From: Ceratothoa steindachneri
Taxonomy: Eukaryota > Arthropoda > Malacostraca > Isopoda > Cymothoidae
Assembly: GCA_963969495.1 (NCBI GenBank)
Contig: OZ018324.1
Coordinates: 157,278,172 to 157,342,171 of the forward strand
Direction: 5' to 3'
DNA length: 64,000 nucleotides
The translations under genes and the position numbers were made by a program. Shown here piece by piece: positions 32,290 through 44,084 of this stretch; the first letter of the stretch is position 1, and every line of letters begins with the position of its first letter. The notes under the pieces were generated by a model. That model saw nothing but the letters and a program-made list of their open reading frames with translations, did not search any database and was not told the origin of the DNA.

Positions 32290-32450
32290 ACAAATAAGTG
32301 CGTACAAATGTTAAAAACAGAGCAATATGTGCAATGTTGAAAAATGGGAAGTAATATGTAGAAATAATAAAAAGTGGAAAGAAATATGTAAAAATATTGA
32401 AAAAAATGGGAAGCAATGTTGGAGAGGCAATGTTAGAAAATATAGGCAAT
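32290..32450 (+). repeat. A-rich ~30-bp tandem array, left part
   Basis: Degenerate units of the form GGGAAGCAATATGTAAAAATGTTAAAAAAT. It continues at 33175-33660 after an inserted Tc1-like fragment. Confidence 0.7.
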
Positions 32451-33170
32451 ACCTACATATATGATTCATATTTTTTAACTATTTTCTGGTGTAGACTTCA
32501 CTTGCATAATGTGTAGGTAATACATAAACTTTCTAGTCCATTGCGACTACATAATAATACAAAATGATAAAAAACGGGGATAATTGGCAAAGATTTATTT
32601 ATTGAAAAACGGGTAAATCATAAAAAATGCCAACATGAAATTAACATCTGGTATGACCCCCTTCAGCCTCAATAACAGTCATAAGGATTTTTTTTAAAGT
32701 GTGTACAAGATTCTTGCACGTTTTTGGAGGGATTCTATTCCACTCTTCCTCAGCAAACATTTGCAATTCAACAATGTTGAAAGGAACTGTCTTGTCCATA
32801 CGCTTCTTCAACACCTTCCACAGATGTTCGATAGATTTAAAATCAGGGCTTTAATAAAGGCACTTAATTACAGTAATGTGTTGTTGTGCTAGGTATTTTT
32901 GAGTAGATTTGCTGGTATGTTTTGTTGAAAAGCGAAATCCCTTCCAAGTCCCAATTTCCTTACTGATTGATTCCGGTTTTCATCAAGTTTGCGCTGCTCG
33001 AAATGATTTAAATAATCCAACCAAGGAACAGAAGAAGGTTTCTACTACAATATCGGGACGAAAAATAGATTCAAAATTACCGAATATACAAATGGGGTCC
33101 TGTATTAATTAGACTTCGTGTCTGACGTTGCCTATACTTTTGCACACATCTGTATGTATTTTTTTTAATA
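32451..33170 (-). mobile_element. Tc1-like element fragment inserted in the A-rich array
   Basis: The right end, read on the minus strand from about 33155, is TACAGATGTGTGCAAAAGTATAGGC, of a style common to Tc1 termini. The left end is not clearly matched. The same A-rich array flanks both sides, so this is an insertion. It contains a transposase C-terminus at about 32640-32990. Confidence 0.55.
32640..32990 (-). pseudogene. Tc1-like transposase C-terminal part
   Basis: Minus strand: YLAQQHITVIK in one frame, then SPDFKSIEHLWKVLKKRMDK, then EEEWNRIPPKTCKNLVHTL and IEAEGGHTR before a stop. This closely follows the Tc1 pattern SPDLNPIEHLW...EEWN.IP......L........I.A.GGHT. The Glu of IEH (third catalytic residue) is kept. 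The first two catalytic blocks are unreadable or missing. Confidence 0.7.
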
Positions 33171-33174
33171 GAAG

Positions 33175-33660
33175 AAATATGCATAAATGTTATAAATGAG
33201 AAATATGTAAAAATTTTAAAAAGAGAGAAGCAATATGTGAAAATGTTAAAAGTGTGAAGCGAGTTATAGAAATGTTAAATAATGGGAAGCGATCTGTAAA
33301 CTGTTAAAAAGTAAGAATCAATATTTAAAATGTCAAACATATGAAGGAATATGTAAAAAAATGATAAAGAATGGAATGAAATCTTCAAATATATATAAAA
33401 ATGGGAAGCAATATGTAAAATATTAAAAACGGGAACAAATGAGAAAAAAGTTAAAAAAAGGGGAAGTAATATGTAGAAAAATGAAAAATGAGAAGCGATA
33501 ATTAAAATGTAAACAAAAGTAGAGAATAATATGTAAAAGATTCTAAAAAATGGAAAGCAATATGTAAAAATTATAAAGTTTCTGCCATATATAAAAATGT
33601 TAAAAAATGAGAAGCAATTGGTGCAATCATTGTTTTGGGAAGCAATAAGTTAAAGTGATC
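33175..33660 (+). repeat. A-rich ~30-bp tandem array, right part
   Basis: About 15 degenerate units (GAAGCAATATGTAAAAATGTTAAAAA), continuing the array at 32290-32450. Confidence 0.7.
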
Positions 33661-33990
33661 CCCAATTAGTAACAAGATCGCAAACCCAATGGATCACTTG
33701 ATTCCTCCCCCCGCTCCCGAGATTGGCCACTTGAATATCATCCTCTGTATGATGATGTTCAAACACGCCACCCAATCATTTCTGCCGGTTCAAACTGCAT
33801 TTTAGTGTGGTCATCAAGTGCTGGGATTTATAAAGGGACCTAACCACTCCTTCTACCCTTGACTGGGTCTACCCAAGGGGCGAAAAGAACGAAGTAAGAA
33901 CACAAAGAAGAAATAAATGAATGTGGGAGGTGCACAAAGCACAATTAGTCTTTTATACAGAATACACCACCTCTCTTGCAGCCACCCTCC
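33661..33990 (+). repeat. dispersed repeat, copy 2 (related to 16690-17035)
   Basis: ACCCTTGACTGGGTCTACCC near 33857, followed by a purine-rich stretch (GAACGAAGTAAGAACAC) and TTTTATACAGAATACACC. It aligns with the copy near 16897. Family unknown. Confidence 0.45.
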
Positions 33991-35001
33991 CAGAAAAGAT
34001 TAAAGACCGAAATACTCCCTCCAAAACCTAGTATTCAGGGATGAAAAAGACAATTATTATTATATATTCTCACCTTCTTCCATCCATTCACCTCTTTCCC
34101 TTTACATTTCCCGTATTCTGTTACCCCTGGGTGAAAATTTACTCGTTGGTTGCGCAACATTCCAATCTTTTCCCAATGAAGAAACGCTGCAAAGTCTTTA
34201 GCAAAGTCATCAGCAAGCCGACGATGCGAAAAAGGCGGTCAAGGCCAAATATCCGCAACAAACCAACTTTGTAATGACAGAATGAAGTTCGTGTGTGTTA
34301 GCGGAACCAAATGGTCTTAATCAAACTAAATAATTCGGGCAGGTGTAGGGTGAATATTTCTATCTGACTAATCTGGCCACAACTGTGGGTGGTATACTAC
34401 CGAACCCAATGGTTGTGTCAGTGCGTTCCAAAAGTATTTGAGAGATCAGTTCGTCATGAGGGTAGAGTGAGCCAAGGAGAGCTACCGATCAACAAATACG
34501 GTGTCTAGTCTACAATGATATTGTGTCTAAGACACGTCTTGTGGTATGAAAGGTAGATGTGGGTCTATTTTCCGGCGGAGAACACTTGAGGAAATGTCAT
34601 TTCTAGACCCTACACTCCAGTAACCTGAGATCAGCTTTCCAGTTCCTTTAGCTTATTCCACTCTGACAAAAGAGGTCGCCTTTAAGTCCTATTAATAATT
34701 AATGAATCTTTTTCTCAACTTGGTTTCCAAACATTTTTATTACGAGGCGTTTATCCACATTATTTATTAAGATTTATTAAGTTCTCCCAGTTATGAATTT
34801 CTTAATTACTTTCTTTGTCCCCCAGAACGAAAACCATTAATTGGCAATTGGCTAGCTTCAAACCCAAACCAAAAAGCTTAAACCAAGGATAGAGTCACTC
34901 TCCCAGACAGGGAAAACCTCACATCTGGTCTTAGCACCCTAATAGAAGCTGTAAGTTGTTTACTGTTCTCAAAGTGTTAAGTCATTTATCTCCATATACA
35001 G
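33991..35001. other. non-coding DNA, possible upstream region of a small gene
   Basis: A 77-codon ORF (34041-34274) has a basic C-terminus but no known domain. A splice-donor-like GCT-GTAAGT lies at 34951 and an acceptor-like CATATACAG ends at 35001. These could belong to a 5' UTR of the gene model that follows. Confidence 0.3.
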
Positions 35002-35162
35002 TAGCGACACCCATTTGCATGGGCCTTGGGGCACGGGTTGATTATCACAACTGCTACCTCCATAAAGGCGTAAGTAAGAAAATGCATGGCTGTATTGACC
35101 TAAAAGTGTATTTTGTATATTAACCCATTAAATTCACCTTTAGTATGAAATAAACAGAGAAA

Positions 35163-35638
35163 ATGCCCCGCAATGTAATTGCAAACTATATTGCTCGCAA
35201 CAGAACATTTGAAGAAGAAAAAAAGATACTTTCTTGGTATCAACAAGATTACAAAGAATATCTGATGGATAAATTGGATAGGGAAATATTTTGTCAGGTG
35301 AAATTGTTGAATAGGAAAACATTTGGTCTTTCAATATAAACTAATTATGTAAGATAGGCTATATATTTCTTCTAGACCCCTAAACAGCCAGCAGTCCAGA
35401 CGGAAAAGATTGAATTAAGAGAAGAAAATAGGAAAATTAAGAAGAAAATGAAATCTGCGAAAGAACAGAAACCATTATTTCGTTTTGCATTAGTGAAAAC
35501 CATTCTGAAAATATTCGGACTTGGCAAAATACATGGTAAAAAAATAGAGTATATCATTTATTTATTTATTCCATTTATTTACTTCATTTTCTCTTAGGAT
35601 TACTTATGTTGACTGTTTTATCTCGTTTCCTCATTTGA
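35163..35638 (+). CDS. small three-exon gene of unknown function
   Basis: Proposed coding exons are 35163-35297, 35376-35535 and 35598-35638, giving 111 codons. The start ATG has A at -3 and an in-frame upstream TAA. Intron 1 (78 bp) is CAG/GTGAAA...TTTCTTCTAG with a branch-like CTAAT. Intron 2 (62 bp) is ATG/GTAAAA...TTTTCTCTTAG. The reading frame is kept across both junctions. The protein starts MPRNVIANYIARNRTFEEEK, has a highly charged Lys/Glu middle (KIELREENRKIKKKMK) and ends hydrophobic (GLLMLTVLSRFLI). AATAAA lies at 35772, 134 bp after the stop. A possible 5' UTR exon (35002-35069, ending in GTAAGT) and an acceptor at 35143 would add a 74-bp intron. I recognise no family. If intron 2 is retained, the ORF ends at about 35597. 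Confidence 0.4.
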
Positions 35639-35639
35639 G

Positions 35640-36690
35640 TGGCACTCGTTTCTTTACGCAGAATACCATTCCTTTTTATGGAAACTATTACCATCTTGCC
35701 AGCCTTTAAAAAATCCGTACCCGAAACCTTAGTCCACAAGAATCTGAAAGCCATCGACCTCAAAGAGATTTAATAAACATCCTCCACAAAATTAAACAAA
35801 TAAAACGTCTAACTGTTTCTCTCATTATTTTCACTTTGTGCATTGAGGTAATTAGAATTACCCTTTGGAAATCCAAAAAGTAAAACACGCTATAACAAGA
35901 AATAGACATTAACAAGTGAAGAACAAATAGTGAAGTTTTTAAAAGTGGATGAAATTTAGTCTATAAACATTCCGACAACGCCAAACCATACCCTAGGCTG
36001 ACCCAATAAACAGCCAAACATTACATTAAAACATTTGGGGTAGTGAAGGAGTTGAAGTTTATTTGTGTGTGTGTGTATGTAAGATTTTAAATGGTAGTTA
36101 GACCTATTTCAAGAGTAGTGCAACATTTATTTATCCTAGTTTAGGAGCTTTATCCTTCATAAAGCGTCCATTCAAATATATAACCAGAAAGTATTAAATC
36201 GCCATCAAAAATATTAGTAAATGTTTAAAATGCAAGTGTGAGAAATAAATTAAGAAAATAACATATTTTTTTACCTCATCTTACCTGCATGAAACCTTGA
36301 CCCCATTTAATCGGAAAATAAGTCCATTTGGTCTGAATATTTTATCCCTGTACCGAAGTAGTACTTTCTTGAATAGCTGTAATTAACTGCACATATGTAG
36401 ACATAGATACCTTTCTCCCGACCATGCTTAGCAATGACCCCTTAGTCGAACCAAATAAAGCAAAATACCCCAATTGCTCGAAATCCCTTTTGCGTTAGAA
36501 GTGTTCAATCGGAAAAATTATTGTGATTTTACCTTCAATTTATTCGTGCCTTTCACTTTGGGTTGCAGTCAAAAACGCTCACGAATTTTCAATTTAGCAA
36601 AAGTTAATAATTGCATGATTAATTAGTTCCCAATAGTAAATTGGACATAGGTTTTTAAACCATATCGAGCTTTAAGAGGAGAGACTGAGA
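35640..36690. other. non-coding DNA
   Basis: It contains the AATAAA at 35772 assigned to the preceding gene model. Otherwise AT-rich with no coding signal. Confidence 0.4.
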
Positions 36691-36691
36691 C

Positions 36692-36784
36692 GCAGTTTCG
36701 CCGAAGTCTTTACTCGAGACTAATTTCGGAAGCGACTGTTTCCATTTCCGAAATTGGTCTCAAATAAAGATTTCAGAGAACTGC
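36692..36784. other. 93-bp long hairpin
   Basis: The left arm (36692-36731) and right arm (36745-36784) are inverted repeats of about 40 nt with a 13-nt loop. The 10 bp nearest the loop (AATTTCGGAA/TTCCGAAATT) and several inner blocks pair perfectly. Nearly all mismatches are transitions. The size resembles a precursor-microRNA hairpin, but a small palindromic repeat is equally possible. Confidence 0.7.
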
Positions 36785-37159
36785 TTCACATTTTCTTATC
36801 TTAAACAAAATTTTGCAACTTAAATTGTTTAGTGCCACGATCTTTCACTAGATTTTATAATAGTCGCAATGGCGAGTGCGAAGTTATCCCACAGTGGTGT
36901 CATCGGCGCGTCGTAGAAAGCCTCTAAACTCAGCTACACACTTATGTGAGAAAAAAACCGAGAACACTAAATTGAGAAGTAACTATTTCGTAAGGTACTG
37001 CCATGAATGCAATAGTGAGGGAAGTTTGGTCCCCTGCCCCCCCCCCTCCACCACACACAGTTCCAACCCCAACTCTCTGTAGTGTATGTGCGGCTATATA
37101 TTTTCTTCGTATTTTCAATTTCCTAATCTATACCTTATAAACAAACTTTCTAGAGGTAT
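36785..37159. other. non-coding DNA with a small ORF
   Basis: An ATG in a good context at 36869 (MASAKLSHSGVIGAS, then stop) and an overlapping 68-codon ORF (36876-37082) are not recognised. A poly-C run is at about 37039. The right part (37085-37159) resembles the 5' half of the dispersed core repeat. Confidence 0.35.
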
Positions 37160-37186
37160 TACCCTCGTTAGTTTTCGCTTTTTAGT
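37160..37186 (+). repeat. dispersed core repeat, copy
   Basis: TACCCTCGTTAGTTTTCGCTTTTTAG. It could pair with the inverted copy at 40532-40556. Confidence 0.65.
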
Positions 37187-40100
37187 TTTAAGTACCCCCC
37201 CCCCTCTAATGCCTATAGTATGGCAATAACGGACCCTTGCTAATATACAGACTTTGGGCACCGAAGAAATGAAGATGGATGGATAGATAAACGAAGCCCT
37301 AAATCCCGTTTAAGTTGCTATATAGAAAAATACCTTTGTGATATCTTCATTTTTATCTTGACAAGCTGTAAGTAATGGAGATAAATTATTCTTTCATAAA
37401 TAGTGATTCATAAATAATGCTGGTGTAATAACACATTAAAATGTCAAAGGTTACCAACTCCCATTAATTATTTTACTGCGGATCTACAACAGATTTCTTT
37501 TATAATAAGAATAAAATGCACATATTTACGAGTACGTTACTGAATGTGTCTTTTAAATGTCCACCAAGATTAAATTTTAAAAAAGTGGTACTTATTTTCA
37601 CAAGGTATTTGATATGACAATAAGAGTAATTATTTGGAGAATTAATTCATATCTTTTGTAAGGAAGCAATTTCAGAACCACGCGCTCCATCTTTCAGCCC
37701 TATGACATCTCACATACGTGGCGTCCTATTTCTCTAAAGGTTTGCTGATGTTAATTTTGATTTATTCTTGTAATTACATTCGCTCTAACTTTTGATTAAC
37801 TTTAAATTCGATTGGAAGCTGACCATAGTCTTCATTTTTTCAATGTAAAACCTTTCATATTTATTTTTATTCAGATGATATCGAGCCAATACATAAATTT
37901 AGAGGCACTACATGATCCAGAATGTATAGAAAGTACAAGATTTGTGACCAAGAATATTAGGTTCAGGATGATTTAATAATGAAAAAATATTTTCTTAAAG
38001 TTGTTGTACCTAACGTCTTTCTTCAGGACGTGTCCATACAGTAAGTATAAAAACGTTACACAAATATAAAACATTACTGTTGCATTCCCCCCAATCTAGC
38101 AACTATCAATATACCACTGCCCTATAGTATTTTCTCTCAAGTTAAATCGAAAAGGCTCAAATGAGCATTTAAAAAAAAGAATACTCTGAAGGTCATCTTT
38201 AGTTTTGTTAGTTTCATCAAAAATTATTCATCCGAAACGGGTCACACAATAAACAGCTCATTGTGGTATATAATGTACCCTGTGGCTATTTTGAAGAATC
38301 TAATATCACTCAAACTGGTCGCAAATTGTAACAAGGCACACATAAAATTGCCACTCCAATTTTGGGAGAAAAAGAAAAGGAACGTTTTTAAATCACATTT
38401 TCTGATTCTAATCAGTCGAAGTGCAATTTCGAAATGGGCCCTGCGATTAGAGCTCATATCCTCGTAGGTTAGGCTGGGGTGGGGGCTGGGGGGTGATCAT
38501 GAGAGAAAATGAAGATTTGAAAGAAGATTTTAAATTGGACTAATGTTCGCAACAGCTGAAAGAAGGAGGATCAGGCGTAATAAATTGGTTCTGTACCAAA
38601 CAAAATAAATTAGTTCTCCCTCCCTCGATGCATGCGAAACCCTACCCATTCCTGCCCTGTTTTCAACGGCAGCTCCATTCTCGATAATTGGCACCTTAGG
38701 GCACTACACAAATTGATCATTTCTGCCTTTGGCTCTCAGGTCAGGATGGTGGGAGCGATGCCTGCAGTCGCCGTGAGGCAACAGCGCAAACAGACCAAAC
38801 ACGAGGATACCAAATTGCGCCCCAGCACTCTCGGTATCGACCAAGGACACCACCAGGCAGGTAGGTAAACCGAACTACGGACAGAGGGGGATTAAGCCCA
38901 CCCTTTGTAGCAGAGCATGTTGCTGGATGGAGCCAAGTAACAACAGCCACTCGATGGCAATAAGGGATTTATAAATTGACCGCAAATCCCACTAAATCGA
39001 GGGAGTACTACGTGACTTTAACACGATACTTAAGGAGGCAATTCCTTTGACAAAAAAATTATTTAAAAGGCTACCAGTAGGGATCAAATAAGTACTTTTG
39101 AGTACCTCTCCCTTGTGCCGGCCAGTCACCATTCCTGTACTTTTCTTCTCTTTTCCTCCCTTCTCATTCTTTTCTACTCTTGAAGAAAATATTAAACCTT
39201 TTTCAAAATGATCAAATATCTTCTATTTTATCATATTAAGAAAGCTTGTAACATTTTTCGAGCTATTAAACTAACAAATTGCCTCTTTCAATGTAGCAAA
39301 ATTTATTTCTACTAAATGAAATTCAATTATTTCACTAATAATTTCATTGGTTTGATACATCGTTTATTTTTAAATTAAAAATTTGGAATAAATCGTTGAA
39401 ATAGATCCTTAGCCTGTTGCTATATCCGTTATCATCTAATTTATACGTTCCCTGCTACGGGAGAAGAAGGAAACTCAAATGGATTGGCAAATCTCTAAAT
39501 AGAGTTTGATTCTGAGATTGACATGCATCTTAAAATGAACTAATCAAGTTGATTCATTGTCTACGTGGACGCACTTTTTTAAGAACAAAGCTACCCAACC
39601 GTTTATGTACGCAATTTCTCTTCATATCCTTCAGTCAAGTTTCATCCCAAAGCGCAAGAACCCATGCATACATCCCCACAAACCCCCTCCAAGTGCTTTT
39701 TTAAAACGTATTTATATTAGTCACTCGTTCCTCTGTTAAATGAATATAGACAGGAATAAATTCATTTGGAGTCGTTAACTTTTAGCAGCGCGTGAAACAG
39801 CAATGGCAAGTGATTAATATTTTTAACTTGTATTTGAGAGCGTTAATCCAGTCAATTATCATTCTAATGAAGAGAAAAATCAGCGCTCCCTTAGTATGCA
39901 GTTTGCAAATTTGACCGGTCTACATTTTTCATCGTACAATCTAATGATACGCACTTTTTTTAAGGGTAAATTATATGAAAACGAGTGTAGCTTTTAGAAT
40001 TAAAAGCAGCTGCCAAAAGGGAGTGATTAGATTAGTAGCAATTAAGACGCTTTAATTTTTAGAGAGAGATGACCCCTTTTAATTAAAGGAGTTCTAAATA

Positions 40101-40531
40101 AAGCAAGCCAACCACTACATACTACTACCTCGATGGTTGTGATATCAGGCGCTCATACACAAGCCATTGAGCGTTCGTTGTTGGACACCTTCGAAATTCT
40201 CAGGGAGAAATAAAAGAAGAACCGCAGTGCTCTTAATACAACCGCATCTGGAGCACTTCCAATGAAAGAGCGGCATCGAGGACCAAATTCTCGCCTTTTA
40301 TCCGATATTTTGGATCTGTTTGCCATTAATTTTTTCTGCGTACAATGTAAATAATTGTTTACTATTTTTACGTCACTTATTCTTAAAAAATTCCACTTAA
40401 TTTTTACTTATATACACTTTTTTTTACCCTAAAATTTGCAGTGTACATAGAGTGCACACTAGAGAATAAACATGTTTGTGAACCACACTATAAAGAAGCA
40501 TCCTAATCTACTAAATATATTTTCTATTGAC
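37187..40531. other. non-coding DNA between two inverted core repeats
   Basis: About 3.3 kb with only short ORFs (38261-38467, 38632-38868, 39557-39739). A donor-like CAG/GTAGGT closes the ORF at 38868. A GC-richer patch lies at 38620-38960. No transposase was seen, so I do not call the inverted pair a single element. Confidence 0.4.
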
Positions 40532-40556
40532 TAAATATCGAAAACTAATGAGGGTA
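40532..40556 (-). repeat. dispersed core repeat, inverted copy
   Basis: Minus strand: TACCCTCATTAGTTTTCGATATTTAG. Flanking text to the right (TTGCGGAAGGTAGCACATACC) also resembles the flank of the 17548 copy. Confidence 0.6.
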
Positions 40557-41104
40557 TTTGCTCGGGAAAATCAAAAAGAAAGAAAATAGTAAATTAAAAA
40601 TTTGCGGAAGGTAGCACATACCTGTCGGAAAGAAAAATATTTAGCGGGCTAAGAGTCGCCATACTCTCATTCATCAACCCCATCTGTTTCAAAACAAACG
40701 TACACTTGCTTAAAATCATAATGATTATATTCGCGAGACCGTTTCTATCTTCATGATTCTAGCTCGAGTCGTGGCCGGCGCATTAAAGTTTCCTTTGCCA
40801 GACAGACAGTGACGTCACGCCACCCAAAAGACAGCCTAAGTTAATAGTTGAGAAAAAAAAACAGGTTTTGTAAATCTGTTCAAAACCCGTTAGTCATCCA
40901 CTGATTAGTTTTTATTGCATCATACACGAAGATATTAAATGTGTAAAAAACTGGTCTTAAGAAAGTTCAAAATGTGATGCAAACTATAACCAAGGTTTTT
41001 AATTTCATTCTTCACGTCTTTTGATAAAAAAAACAACTATTTTTGAAATCTCTTGAATAAGCTGCAATAGCTGTACAGACGATTATCTATGTACGTGCAC
41101 CAGC
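40557..41104. other. non-coding DNA with a CRE site
   Basis: GTGACGTCAC at 40809-40818 sits in a GC-richer patch following GTGGCCGGCGC. No ORF follows. Confidence 0.35.
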
Positions 41105-41175
41105 CATCGGTGGCTGAGTAGAGTTTCAGTTCCGAACGGTTTGTGGAACTTCTGATTCAAATCAGTCTGTGCTTG
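41105..41175 (+). mobile_element. tRNA-like SINE head
   Basis: TGGCTGAGTAGAG (about 41112, A-box-like) and GATTCAAATC (about 41154, box-B-like) are spaced about 42 bp, as in tRNA-derived SINEs. The boxes are imperfect. Confidence 0.45.
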
Positions 41176-42247
41176 AGTCATCGACAATTTTCATATATTT
41201 GACTTCAAAAGGATTGGTAGACGCATATTGTGGGTAGATTTCTACTCTTATTTCAATGACACAAACACTGGTACTCCTCCCGGTGCCGGTTCCCCATGTG
41301 CTTCCCTTCGGCGCCGGTGCACTGGCTCCCCTACAAGGCTTTGATAGTAATGTGTCCCTCACTGGTACAATCCCCCCCGTAAGTTGTTTCACCAGAAAGT
41401 CCCAGACTGGATCTCAGACGCTTCGAGAGGGGATATCCTGGGGACCGTAATATTGAGGTGAAGAGGGCCTCGCATGAAAGGCATAGTCCTGCCTGGGAGG
41501 GGATCATGGCTTGTGGAACTGACTAACAAACATGATTCCATTCCTGGTAACCCTCAAGGGAATGTCCAGAGTAGACTGTTAGACCTAGTGCCTGAACTTT
41601 ATTCCCTCTGGATAGTTCAATTTTATCTTAATTTTACGCAAATTTATTTTTAACATCTTTTATACCTACTTTTCTGACCGATGGCTAATTCGATAGGCTA
41701 GTCACCGACCAGCTTTCGTCCATTCATCTCGTAAGAGAATCTGCATCATTATATCCTCCACAAAATTTCACTTCCTCGAGCTTCACAACTTTATTACAGT
41801 TCTCCCCTTACAAACCTATAGCGGGATACGCCTTTTGTTTGTATTTCACTTTGAATTCGAGGGAAAAATCCACTCGTGGGTAGGGCACTCTCAAAGAGAT
41901 CGGGCTCTACAGAGAAAAAAAATTAACACTAAAGAAGGATAGTTCTCCTCTTTCCGGGAGTCGGAGGGATTCCAGAGAGTGGCGGATCCTTCGTCATTTC
42001 GGTGAAAGGTCGGGACAAGGTAGGCGTTTCCGTACCTAGGGGCCCCCTCCGAGTAAGAGAGTAAAGGGTTATATCATCTTCATCCAAAGAGAAGGTTAGG
42101 AACGAGAACCTAAGCTAGACGACGTAAAGAACCCTTATTGAAAGGTTACCTAGCGTCTTTGAACCCGCCGGAGCGTCTGGATTTAGCCTTTCTCCTTGTT
42201 AGAGAACAAAAAGGTAATCCTTTTCTAACTGGAAACTTTTAGTTAAT
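41176..42247. other. non-coding DNA, probable 5' part of an element
   Basis: A GC-richer stretch with a 76-codon minus ORF (41162-41392) and a 64-codon plus ORF (41256-41450), neither recognised. The last 300 bp lead into the gag-like ORF and may be its 5' UTR. Confidence 0.35.
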
Positions 42248-42607
42248 GTGGCAGCTCCTAACCATATTACCAAATTGAGTGCTATTAGAAGACTCAATGG
42301 CACTCATTTGGGGTTGACAAAACACTCTACCCTGAAATTTACAAAAGTGGTATGTAGTATATTCAAAGCACTAGTCAACTACTCGCTAAATGAGATTTAT
42401 AAGGAATTAACCAATGAAAGGGCATTCAAGTATGAGCGAGTGATGAGCAAAGAGAAAAGGATCTCGAGGTTCACAACAATTTTCTTCGTCATCATTGACC
42501 AAGAAAAGATCTCTAAATCGTTTTGCTGGGTTGTTTCGCTTCCGTGTGAATGCAATGATGAGGTTACCACTGCCACACTATTTCTACCATACATGGTAAG
42601 ATGTTGA
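42248..42607 (+). pseudogene. possible LINE ORF1 (gag-like) fragment
   Basis: A 119-codon ORF starting MAAPNHITKLSAIRRLNGTH. The stretch KVVCSIFKALVNYSLNEIYK, then ELTNERAFKYERVMSKEKR, resembles the pre-knuckle domain of jockey-like ORF1 proteins (GVV......L...S.EEI...L....V....R). No zinc knuckle is seen downstream, and the ORF ends at 42607. The match is loose. Confidence 0.35.
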
Positions 42608-44084
42608 TGCGCAAGAAAAGGTCAACACAAAATTTGGCTAACCTATTCCAAGACTATACATAGTGAAACTGCCTCATTCACGGTCAAGGATATCAAATGT
42701 AGGAGAACGTAGGGTCATTGCTCTAAATATTAAGATTCGTCTCTTCAGAATAAAAGGTCTTGGCCATCCAAACATTGAATCTATTCGTATCAAGAGGCTA
42801 TGGAGATAGGTTTGTCGCTATCTGCACGACCAGCATCTCCTAAAAACCTATGTTATCAAAGGCGCCCTGCGTTCCTGGTCATTCAAGGGCGACGAGCGAG
42901 GTAGAACACATGCCCATTCAGGAGCCTGAAGTTCGTTCTACATCTCCTCCTTGATAGTATTCTAGTTCGTTTGACAGCCGAAATGGCTTAGGCTTTGTCC
43001 CCGGCCCCCCGTCCTTAGGAGAGGGCTGTTTCGTGGGAAACGAGACGTTCACGCGCCTCCACCAAGTTACTTGGCTAGGAAGAGACAAAGATCTGAAAGG
43101 TGGCAGCGGATCCATCAAAGAGCATTTGGAAGTATATCCCCCGAAATGAGAACAATAATAATGGAAATGTGCCCCCCCTCTCCCTGAAAATGAATCGAAT
43201 ATAACGTGATTTTGCTCGCGTCCCCCCAAAAGACAGAGCTCTGACTCCAAATGCGTCCCGCCCGTTAAGGAACTTTAGCATAAAGGGAAGCCATGGAAGC
43301 TTGGCGCCTCGAACCGAACTTTCACTGATAAGGCCTCGAAGGCAAAAGCGCTAACGGAGCGTTCAGCGGAGAGCAACACTCGGAGCTCCCTTTCCAATTA
43401 CCCTGTCCTGGTAGAGCTTTCCCATCTAATAAGGCCCCGACATCTCCATAGAATTTCTTTCAATAGAACTGCTGTGGACTGCGCGCTAACTGGGAGGAGC
43501 TGCAGAGGCTCGTTTTCTCGTGTGCGGACAGAATGACATGAGCACTAATGCCAAAGGATAAAAAACCGAAGCCTGGAAACTGAACGGACAGGAGGCCGAA
43601 CAATCATCAAATTAAACAGACACGAAGCCGAACAAACATGAAGCTAAAAATACATGAAGCCAAAATTATAATAAGATGCAAAATTACTTAATTAAAAGTT
43701 TTAAGCTAACACATGTAGAAAACCCAAGGCGTCTTCTTTGTTATATGGAATAAAACATGACTTTATAATTCCTTTGATGACATCATATTTTTGGTTTGGG
43801 TTTGGAATAATAATTCCCATAAATGCCTGTTTGGTTAAAACTTAATATGTTGCTTACTCACTTCTGCTACTTTGAAGAAGTTAGGATAATGTGCAATTAA
43901 TGATGTACATATATTAAGCCTTTTTTTAAGGCCTGATGCCAACTTTCGAGAGAATTGTTATTTTTTGGCAGATTATCCTTAACACAAGAGAAAACAGAAC
44001 AATTCTACGTCGAAGATTCGCTTGATTCTCCTCTCCTGTTGCATTACTCCTAATCATGTGAATGGATGAAAGACACTAAAAAGA
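42608..44084. other. non-coding DNA
   Basis: Minus ORFs at 42918-43250 and 43075-43281 overlap in two frames and are not recognised. The region 43550-43680 has short GAAGCCGAACAAACATGAAG-like repeats. Confidence 0.4.

Noticed and set aside
37160..40556. A single 3.4-kb transposon bounded by the two inverted core repeats
   Set aside because: No transposase or target duplication, and the core occurs singly elsewhere, so the pairing may be chance.
42918..43281. 110-codon and 68-codon minus-strand ORFs
   Set aside because: They overlap each other in two frames, with no motif and no start context. Left as unassigned DNA.
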